Of a DNA stretch of 13,972 nucleotides, positions 1 to 5,965 are shown piece by piece. The stretch lies in contig DATKMG010000471.1 in NCBI GenBank assembly GCA_035541995.1, forward strand, positions 1 to 13,972, given 5' to 3'. A program made the translations under genes and the position numbers. Below the pieces are notes generated by a model. It was given only the letters and a program-made list of their open reading frames with translations. It was not told the DNA's origin and made no database searches. Origin of the DNA: DATKMG01 sp035541995. GTDB lineage: Bacteria; Acidobacteriota; Terriglobia; Versatilivoradales; Versatilivoraceae. The number at the start of each line of letters is the position of its first letter. Within the stretch, counting starts at the first letter, position 1.

Positions 1-12
1 AGGAAGCTTCAA

Positions 13-1749
13 TTGATTCTGTGGTGGCTCATCTTTTTGGTGGGCTGCATTTTTGCGGTCAAACAGACTTTTGCTCAGTCTGTTTTTCCGTTGCCGGGTT
101 GGTTCAAAAGCAACATTGGCCGCCCCCCATCCGCCGATAGAAACAAGATCGTTTCCGATTATCTGGCCAGCCTGACTAAAGACGGGAAGCTCAATCTGAC
201 CCAGTTGGATGCAGTCAGGCTGGTTCTGGAAAATAATCTGGATGTGGTTGTCGACCGTTATGATCCGACTCTGGCTGAGTACAATATTCAGAGTGCCTAC
301 CGGGCCTTTGAGCCGAAGCTGAAAGGTACATTGGGGCTTCAGGAAAGCAAGAGTGCCCAGCCCAGCGCATTTGTCAGTGGTAGTAATTACCTTAACACGC
401 TTCAGCATCAATGGAACTTCGGCTATAGCCAACTGTTCCAAACTGGGACTCAATTTCAGGTGGACTTTACCAACTACAGATATTCTGACAACAGTGACCG
501 GAACAATGTCAATCCTTACTACCCGACAAACCTCCAAGTTACATTGAGTCAGCCACTACTGAAGAATTTTGGTCTCCTTCCCAATAATCGTCCCATCCGG
601 ATTGCCAAGAATAATAAAGAGATCAATGACTACCTCTTTGCGCAAAGGGTGATCGATCTGGTCAATCAGGCGCAAGTCCTCTACTGGGAGATAGTCTTTG
701 AGAAGGAAGACATTAAGGTAAAACAACGGTCCCTGGATCTGGCCAAGAAAACCAATGAAGATAACAAGCGGCAGGTCGAGATCGGTACGTTGGCACCGAT
801 TGAGATTGTCAAATCTGAGTCTGAAATTGCCAACCGGAAAGAAGACTTGATCACGGCGGAATACACCCTTCAACAACTCGAAGACCAGTTCAAGAAGTTG
901 ATTTCCCAATACGGAGATCCAGGACAAGTCTTAGCCCGGATCGAGCCCTTAGATTCGACGCTGCCTCCCACGGCCCTGAAGGATTTTGACCTGGCCCAGG
1001 CTGTGGCTTATGCCATTGAGGCTCGGCCAGAGCTCAAGCAGCTACGTAAGCAAATTGAGAACGGCGAAATTGACGTGAAGTACTACCATAATCAGATGCT
1101 GCCTGATGTTACGGTGGGAGTGATATGGGCTTCCTCCGGATTGGATGGTGTCATCCGCCAATATACATACGACCCAGTGACTGGTCTGCCTGTTACGGGC
1201 CAAATCGTTGCTCAAAATGGCTGGGCTGATTCATTGAAACAGATCGGCCATGCTGACTTCCCGACCTATGGGGCGCAACTGACGATTTCAGTCCCGGTCT
1301 CCAATCGAGCAGCCCGTGCCGATTATGCTTATGCCAGCCTGTACAAGCGGCGGTTGGAAAACCTTCTCAAGTCGACTGAGCAACAGGTGGCCCTGCAAGT
1401 TCGCAATTCTCATACGAACCTGGAGATGCAAAGGGCTCGCATAGAAGCGACTCAAAAAGCGCGTGAACTGGCGGAGAAGAACCTGGAGGCCGAACAAAAG
1501 AAATTCCAGCTGGGAACCTCAACTATCCGATTTGTCCTGGAGGAACAGAGGAACCTGGCTGTAGCCCAATCGAACGAACTGCGTTCCTTGGTAGATTTCA
1601 CGAAGGCCAAGCAAGATCTGGACAAATCCATGGGTAAGACCCTTGAGGAGAACAACGTTTCGATTACGGATGCCATTGCTGGGGACACTTCCTCCATGCG
1701 AAAGCCGACGGCCTCTGCCACATTCAGCTCGTTACAGAAACTGAAATAG
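13..1749 (+). CDS. TolC-family outer membrane efflux channel (5' end uncertain)
   Basis: Outer membrane channel of the TolC/OEP family, the exit duct of tripartite efflux pumps or type I secretion systems. With the TTG start the 578-residue product begins with a hydrophobic stretch ending TFA (residues 19-21) before QSVFP, which reads as a Sec signal peptide cleaved after residue 21. Two long heptad-rich helical regions (about 205-300 and 420-545) alternate with beta-strand-rich parts, as expected for the two OEP repeats; LGTSTIRFVLEEQRNLAVAQ near residue 500 is a typical second-repeat motif. AGGAAG at 1-6 is a plausible Shine-Dalgarno six bases before TTG at 13. However, the frame stays open to base 1, so the true start could lie outside the window. 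No inner-membrane pump or adaptor gene is adjacent on the right; partners may lie to the left. Confidence 0.9.
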   Translation: MILWWLIFLVGCIFAVKQTFAQSVFPLPGWFKSNIGRPPSADRNKIVSDYLASLTKDGKLNLTQLDAVRLVLENNLDVVVDRYDPTLAEYNIQSAYRAFEPKLKGTLGLQESKSAQPSAFVSGSNYLNTLQHQWNFGYSQLFQTGTQFQVDFTNYRYSDNSDRNNVNPYYPTNLQVTLSQPLLKNFGLLPNNRPIRIAKNNKEINDYLFAQRVIDLVNQAQVLYWEIVFEKEDIKVKQRSLDLAKKTNEDNKRQVEIGTLAPIEIVKSESEIANRKEDLITAEYTLQQLEDQFKKLISQYGDPGQVLARIEPLDSTLPPTALKDFDLAQAVAYAIEARPELKQLRKQIENGEIDVKYYHNQMLPDVTVGVIWASSGLDGVIRQYTYDPVTGLPVTGQIVAQNGWADSLKQIGHADFPTYGAQLTISVPVSNRAARADYAYASLYKRRLENLLKSTEQQVALQVRNSHTNLEMQRARIEATQKARELAEKNLEAEQKKFQLGTSTIRFVLEEQRNLAVAQSNELRSLVDFTKAKQDLDKSMGKTLEENNVSITDAIAGDTSSMRKPTASATFSSLQKLK

Positions 1750-1844
1750 AACTCTGGTCCCAGTTTGATCCAAAGGCCGCATCTACCGTCAATTTGATGG
1801 TTGAAAAAGGATTTTCCGTAACCGACTAGAATCCTGGCCCGAGA

Positions 1845-1910
1845 GGGTTCACAACCCCAAATCTCTGAATCTCAGAGTATGATCCAGCAGCTTGGAAGGC
1901 TCAAGCTGTC
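1845..1910 (+). other. Run of three small hairpins in the tolC-GT2 gap
   Basis: The 253-base gap between the TolC gene and the GT2 gene has no convincing reading frame but contains consecutive short inverted repeats: GGGTT/AACCC (1845-1857, 3-base loop), CTCTGA/TCAGAG (1863-1877, 3-base loop) and CAGCTTG/CAAGCTG (1888-1908, 7-base loop). A strong intrinsic terminator follows at 1955. TTGAAA (1801-1806) and TAGAAT (1827-1832) lie upstream, but their 20-base spacing is poor for a sigma-70 promoter. The run could be the structured 3' end of the tolC mRNA or a small RNA ending at the terminator. The sequence alone does not decide. Confidence 0.3.
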
Positions 1911-1954
1911 AGTATCCCCCGGGTGCAATTTCTATATGTTTGTGCTAAGTTCTA

Positions 1955-1987
1955 GGCCGTCTCAGTCTGACTGAGACGGCCTTTTTT
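1955..1987 (+). terminator. Strong intrinsic terminator, 15 bases before the GT2 start codon
   Basis: A perfect 13-base inverted repeat (arms 1955-1967 and 1969-1981 around base 1968; in practice a stem of about 11 pairs with a small loop), GC-rich at the base (GGCCGTCTC/GAGACGGCC), is followed directly by six T at 1982-1987. It is a textbook Rho-independent terminator on the + strand. It ends only 15 bases before the ATG at 2003, so any transcript started upstream of it must read through to express the glycosyltransferase genes. It may simply end the tolC transcript, or act as an attenuator for the next genes. Confidence 0.93.
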
Positions 1988-2002
1988 GTCTTTCCAGATC
2001 GA

Positions 2003-2758
2003 ATGGAAATTTCCGCCGCGATTATTACCTTCAACGAGGAGAATCATCTGGCTCGTTGCCTGCAATCAATCAGGGATATTATCGACGAGATTATCGTGGT
2101 CGATTCTGGAAGCCGGGATAGGACTCTAGAGATTGCGGGGAAATTCGAGGCCAAGGTCTGCCGCCGCGCATTTACCAACTATGCAGACCAGAAGAATTAC
2201 GCTGCTTTGCAAGCTAAGAATGAATGGATCCTCAGTCTGGATGCCGATGAGTGCTTAAGCGAACCGTTAAGGAAAAGATTGTTGGACTTGAAAGAAACGC
2301 ACCCGCTAGCAGAGGCCTATGCCTTTCCGAGGAAGGCCTTTTATCTGGGGCGTTGGATCTGTCATTCGGGTTGGTACCCGGATTACAAAGTTCGTTTGTA
2401 CCGAAAGTCCAAGGCAGACTGGAAGGGTGAATTCGTTCACGAAAGCGTGAGGGTCAATGGGCGGATTTCCAGACTGGATGCGGATCTTTTGCACTATACC
2501 TGCGATTCACTTTCTGAACATCTACAAAGGCTGGACCACTACACCACTCTTTCGGCCCGGGCCATGCATCAGGAAGGCAGGAAACCGTCCCTTCGAAGGT
2601 GGTTGCTTTCTCCAGTGTCTGCCTTCCTCAAAGCTTACTTTTGGAAGGCTGGCTTCCTGGATGGCCGCCAGGGCCTGATCATCGCAGTCTTAGCCGGTTA
2701 TTACAATTTTTTGAAACACGCCAAGCTCTGGGAGATGGTAAAACTGACAAGGCCGTGA
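2003..2758 (+). CDS. Family 2 glycosyltransferase (WaaE/KdtX-like)
   Basis: Inverting GT-A-fold sugar transferase, 251 residues, resembling the WaaE/KdtX group that adds a hexose to lipopolysaccharide core; it should act at the cytoplasmic face of the inner membrane. The N-terminus MEISAAIITFNEE is the usual first strand of this family and supports the ATG at 2003. VVDSGSRDRT (32-41) is the nucleotide-binding motif, and LDADE (79-83) carries the metal-binding DxD. HES at 146-148 lies where the family has its acceptor-side motif, and a hydrophobic C-terminal segment near 218-240 suggests membrane association. There is no obvious Shine-Dalgarno. The stop codon overlaps the next gene's ATG by one base (TGATG), so translation of the two glycosyltransferases is probably coupled. 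The exact acceptor sugar cannot be inferred. Confidence 0.9.
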   Translation: MEISAAIITFNEENHLARCLQSIRDIIDEIIVVDSGSRDRTLEIAGKFEAKVCRRAFTNYADQKNYAALQAKNEWILSLDADECLSEPLRKRLLDLKETHPLAEAYAFPRKAFYLGRWICHSGWYPDYKVRLYRKSKADWKGEFVHESVRVNGRISRLDADLLHYTCDSLSEHLQRLDHYTTLSARAMHQEGRKPSLRRWLLSPVSAFLKAYFWKAGFLDGRQGLIIAVLAGYYNFLKHAKLWEMVKLTRP

Positions 2759-3849
2759 TGAAAGTCCTCCACTTAGACGCAGGTCCGGATTGGCGAGGGG
2801 GACAACAACAGGTCCTGTACCTAGCCCAAGGGTTGAAAGCCACTCCAGTAAATCAACAACTTGTAGTCCGGGCAGGAGGGAAGTTGGCAACCCGCCTTCA
2901 GGCAACTGAACTCTCCTCGTCATGCTTGCCCTTTCGTTCAGAATGGGACCCAGTATCGCTTTTCAGACTTTTCCAAATCCTCCGGAATTTCCGACCTGAA
3001 ATTGTTCACGCCCATGACGCCAGGACTTTGGGCTTGGCTGTCATTTTGAAAGGCATTGGAGGGAAGTTTCGCCTCGTGGCCAGCAGGCGAGTCGCATTTC
3101 CGATCCGGAGGAATCCTTTGTGGAAAATGAAATACCAGCAGTCTCCCGCAAGGATCGTTGCCGTTTCCCAGTTTATACGCGAGTCGCTAATAAAGGACGG
3201 AATCAACCCTGCCAAAATCACGGTCATCTACGATGGAATAGAGCTACCGTCTCTTCCAGGACCTGAATCCAGGTTTTCGGCTCGAAGAATTGTGGGTGTG
3301 GCTGAGCAGGAATTCCTGATTGGAAATATCGGCCATCTCACAAGGGAGAAGGGCCACGAAGTCCTGGTGCGAGGCTTTAAACAGGTCCTGGTTCGCGAGC
3401 CTAAGGCCAAGCTGCTGATTGTGGGCGATGGTCCTTTACGCGACCTCTTGCGCCGTTTGGTCAAAGAACTCGGACTCGAAACCAACGTGCTGCTTCCGGG
3501 GCCGATAGCAGACTTAGGATCGATCCTTCCCGCGATGGATCTTTTTGTTTATCCTTCGCTCGAAGAAGGCTTGGGGTCTGTCCTTTTAATGGCAATGGCT
3601 TATCGTGTCCCCGTTTGTGCAAGTCAAACCGGCGGGATACCCGAATTGGTAATAGATGGGATCACTGGCCGTTTATTCGCACCCGGCGATCCCGGTGCGT
3701 TGGCCGTAGTTGTAGCCTCTTCGCTAGCGATGCCTGCTCAAATGCAGGAATATGCGGACAAGGCCTTCACCCGGGTAACCCAGCAGTTCCAAGTACAAAG
3801 GATGGTTTCAGCGACTTTCGATCTATATGCGCGACTTTTAAATCAATGA
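2758..3849 (+). CDS. Family 4 glycosyltransferase (GT-B fold)
   Basis: Retaining GT-B glycosyltransferase of 363 residues, probably for lipopolysaccharide or surface polysaccharide. The start is taken as the ATG at 2758, overlapping the upstream TGA by one base; a longer frame exists from 2599 but is shadowed by the GT2 gene. The N-terminal domain contains the Gly-rich WRGGQQQ (12-18) and VHAHDAR (83-89). The C-terminal domain contains VIYDGIE (156-162), GNIGHLTREKGHE (189-201), VGDGP (222-226) and SLEEGLGSVLLMAMA (267-281), then TGGIPELV. The usual EX7E pair of retaining GT4 enzymes is E270 and position 278, but 278 is Met rather than Glu, an unusual substitution. It likely works with the GT2 enzyme on the same glycan. 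Confidence 0.92.
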   Translation: MKVLHLDAGPDWRGGQQQVLYLAQGLKATPVNQQLVVRAGGKLATRLQATELSSSCLPFRSEWDPVSLFRLFQILRNFRPEIVHAHDARTLGLAVILKGIGGKFRLVASRRVAFPIRRNPLWKMKYQQSPARIVAVSQFIRESLIKDGINPAKITVIYDGIELPSLPGPESRFSARRIVGVAEQEFLIGNIGHLTREKGHEVLVRGFKQVLVREPKAKLLIVGDGPLRDLLRRLVKELGLETNVLLPGPIADLGSILPAMDLFVYPSLEEGLGSVLLMAMAYRVPVCASQTGGIPELVIDGITGRLFAPGDPGALAVVVASSLAMPAQMQEYADKAFTRVTQQFQVQRMVSATFDLYARLLNQ

Positions 3850-3872
3850 GCTTGGCTATGAACTAACTATCT

Positions 3873-4706
3873 ATGACTATTCTTCTGCTTTTCATTTTCC
3901 TTCTGGGTTTGACAGTCGGCAGTTTCTTAAATGTCTGCATCTACCGGATTCCGCAAGGGGAATCCATCGTTTTTCCCAACTCACATTGCCCCCATTGCGG
4001 CTGTGCGATTCGACCTTACGATAATATTCCCGTAATTAGCTTTCTCCTTTTAAAGGGAAAATGCCGGATTTGCGGAAACAAAATCTCTTGGCAGTACCCC
4101 TTAGTAGAACTGTTGACGGCGACCCTCTTCGCTGGAGCATTTGCCCGAATCGGTATGGATGTGCGGACCGGAGTTTTGTGGATATTCTTCTCTGCCATCA
4201 TTGTTCTGATCGTTGTTGACCTCAGAGCTCGAATTCTGCCCAATGGCATCACGTTACCTTTAACTCTGGTTGGGTTGATCTTCAGTTTGATTAGGCCCGT
4301 TGGAGATGGAACGGCGAGGAGCTTACTCGGTCTCTTCGGTTGGGCAGTCTCGAATCTTCGTTTGCTTTCGCTTCTGGATTCTCTCATCGGTACCTTAGTC
4401 TGTGGCGGTTTCTTATGGTTGGTTGCAGAGGCTTTTTTTCGAATCAGGAAGATTGAGGGTCTCGGATTTGGAGACATCAAGTTGATGGGGATGGTTGGGG
4501 CATTTCTCGGCTTAAAGCTGGCCCTGTTCACAATTATGCTCGGCTCCCTTCTGGGGGCTATTATCGGGTATGCGTTCATAAAGCTGACAGGAAAAGACAA
4601 TCGATACGAATTGCCATTCGGGAGTTTCCTGGGAGTAGCCGCCATCATTGCTGCCCTATGGGGAAGAGAGATCTTAGAATGGTATTTCAACCTCCATCGA
4701 TTCTAA
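3873..4706 (+). CDS. pilD: Type IV prepilin peptidase / N-methyltransferase (A24)
   Basis: Integral membrane aspartyl protease that cuts type IV prepilins and pseudopilins after the Gly of the G^F site and N-methylates the new N-terminus. The 277-residue product has an N-terminal helix with GSFLNVCIYRIP (16-27) and the zinc-type tetrad CPHC (39-42) / CRIC (64-67) of the methylase domain, followed by several membrane segments. The two catalytic aspartates are visible: D116 in VVDLRARILPN and D201 in GLGFGDIKL (the GxGD motif). The first site ends in Pro-Asn where Pro-Asp is commoner. The gene follows the GT4 stop by 23 bases and may be in the same transcript, with no clear Shine-Dalgarno. Its likely substrates, four minor pilins, lie at 10193-13336. 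Confidence 0.96.
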   Translation: MTILLLFIFLLGLTVGSFLNVCIYRIPQGESIVFPNSHCPHCGCAIRPYDNIPVISFLLLKGKCRICGNKISWQYPLVELLTATLFAGAFARIGMDVRTGVLWIFFSAIIVLIVVDLRARILPNGITLPLTLVGLIFSLIRPVGDGTARSLLGLFGWAVSNLRLLSLLDSLIGTLVCGGFLWLVAEAFFRIRKIEGLGFGDIKLMGMVGAFLGLKLALFTIMLGSLLGAIIGYAFIKLTGKDNRYELPFGSFLGVAAIIAALWGREILEWYFNLHRF

Positions 4707-4940
4707 TCGCGGCCTGAAGATTGTCCCCGAGGGTTGCCGTAAATGGCGAAACCCGAACCTCAAATAGTTTCAGGTCGTAGGTGGAATAACCGCAGCAAAG
4801 GTTCTTGCCCTCCTCTGGCCAAGCTCAGAGAACTGGAGGGAAGTCATGCCATCAGCTCCAGCTCCTGGAATGAAAGAGATCTCATCTCTGATTGGGAAAT
4901 AGGCGTACCAACCTCCAGACGGAAGTACCTATCAGCGGCA
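4707..4940. other. Convergent non-coding gap
   Basis: This gap separates the + strand prepilin peptidase gene from the end of the - strand lanthipeptide cluster. It holds no gene I can support. An inverted repeat (GGGTTGCC 4731-4738 against GGC 4745-4747 plus AACCC 4750-4754, with a two-base bulge) and a 6-bp hairpin AGAGAT/ATCTCT (4875-4889) are present. On the - strand the latter is followed by a weak T-rich stretch and could be a poor terminator for the cluster. A 77-codon frame starting at 4743 is discussed under rejected items. Confidence 0.35.
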
Positions 4941-5906
4941 TTATTCGTCATTCTTCCGGAGAATCTTGCGCCTTAATGACTGTGCCTCCGGGAGGGCGAT
5001 GGGCTCACAGAAAGCTGCCAGATCCAGTGCTGTCATGTGCCACAAAATTGGGGCGATCGAAGGACCCTCAGCGAGCAGAGAGGCGCATGAACGCAAGAAC
5101 ATGTTGCTGTCTCCGGAAATAAACGCGCGCTTCGCCTGAAACCAGGTGCGGGCCTGCGGCTCCCACCGCTCAGCGGCTGACTCGAGATCGATATGGTGCC
5201 AAAGAATTTCCAAGGCGCCACGAGCAGCTTCAGTTTCCAAACCAGCCAGCGCGCGGGCCACTTCGGAGCTTGTTCGCACGATCATTGCAGCTATCAACTC
5301 ACGCGGGAGGAGAGCCACATATCGGGAGCTCCAGCATCCCGGAAGAGGCAGCGATTCCGACCGGCCTTCCAGGTAGGATAGCATCCTGTCGGCCAGGTCC
5401 ATGGCCTCCGCCAACCCTTTGAGTTGGACTTCGAGCCGAATCAAGTGGTTGGTGAATTGGAGCCGATAGACGTGCAACAGCTTGTGGCCAAACTCTTCTT
5501 CCAAAATCGAATCACTCGTCAAGGCGCGATGAAGGCGCGATCGTGCCCCTTCAAAATCTCCCAGGCGGTAATCGAGATAGGCTTCCGCCGCCTCCTGAAA
5601 ACCCTGACATAGCAAGCGACCCTCTAACGAAAGCGCCGGAGAGTCGCACAAAACTCGCGCGAGTCCAAAACACCGGCACGCCTCTAATGTTTGTTGTTGC
5701 CGAGCTGCTTCCAGCCCCCTTTCTTGGGCCCTCCTGCATTGGCCCACAAGCGACAGCGCAGCCTGGGGCAGTCTCGATTCCAGAACCGTCATGATCCGAT
5801 TTTCGACCGCGGCATCCAGACTCCGAGTTGGCTGAGAGGTTCTCTTGGACCCTCGGTTGTACCCATCCTGCGCAAGACATAACAACCGAAGGATTGCCTC
5901 CGTCAT
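4941..5906 (-). CDS. Uncharacterised helical protein, last gene of the lanthipeptide operon
   Basis: I do not recognise this 321-residue protein. It is predicted to be almost entirely alpha-helical and soluble, with no signal peptide or membrane segment. The middle part (about 60-175) reads like degenerate tetratricopeptide-type helix pairs, for example AAEAYLDYRLGDFEGARSRL. It contains several cysteines but no paired metal motif. The ATG at 5906 is well supported: an excellent Shine-Dalgarno (GGAGGGAGG, complement of 5915-5923) sits eight bases upstream. It begins 59 bases after the lanM stop on the same strand, so it is probably co-transcribed. Position suggests a helper role (partner, immunity or regulation), but nothing in the sequence shows which. 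Confidence 0.75.
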   Translation of the reverse strand: MTEAILRLLCLAQDGYNRGSKRTSQPTRSLDAAVENRIMTVLESRLPQAALSLVGQCRRAQERGLEAARQQQTLEACRCFGLARVLCDSPALSLEGRLLCQGFQEAAEAYLDYRLGDFEGARSRLHRALTSDSILEEEFGHKLLHVYRLQFTNHLIRLEVQLKGLAEAMDLADRMLSYLEGRSESLPLPGCWSSRYVALLPRELIAAMIVRTSSEVARALAGLETEAARGALEILWHHIDLESAAERWEPQARTWFQAKRAFISGDSNMFLRSCASLLAEGPSIAPILWHMTALDLAAFCEPIALPEAQSLRRKILRKNDE

Positions 5907-5914
5907 ATGCTAAA

Positions 5915-5923
5915 CCTCCCTCC
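5915..5923 (-). promoter_or_regulatory. Strong Shine-Dalgarno of the 321-residue ORF
   Basis: On the - strand this reads GGAGGGAGG, eight bases before the ATG at 5906. It decides the start of the downstream gene and indicates that this gene is independently and efficiently translated, rather than being a read-over of lanM. Confidence 0.8.
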
Positions 5924-5965
5924 GCAACGCGTGGGGTGGAAACAAGTAGGCTGAAGGTACGCCTG

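Noticed and set aside
2599..2757. Upstream extension of the GT4 gene to an ATG at 2599
   Set aside because: This part is inside the GT2 gene in another frame and does not resemble a GT4 N-terminus. The ATG at 2758 gives the usual MKVLHL start and a coupled stop-start overlap.
4016..4690. 224-codon - strand open frame
   Set aside because: Antisense shadow of the prepilin peptidase, with low-complexity basic composition and no motifs.
4707..4870. Possible riboswitch-like structure in the convergent gap
   Set aside because: A bulged hairpin exists, but I could not match it to any known riboswitch core and there is no downstream gene on that strand for it to control.
4743..4976. 77-codon + strand frame with GAGGG nine bases upstream, beginning MAKPEP
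   Set aside because: The ribosome-like site and a faint resemblance to the precursor start (MANKPEP) are tempting, but the rest has no leader or core features, it runs into the end of the 321-residue gene, and composition looks non-coding.
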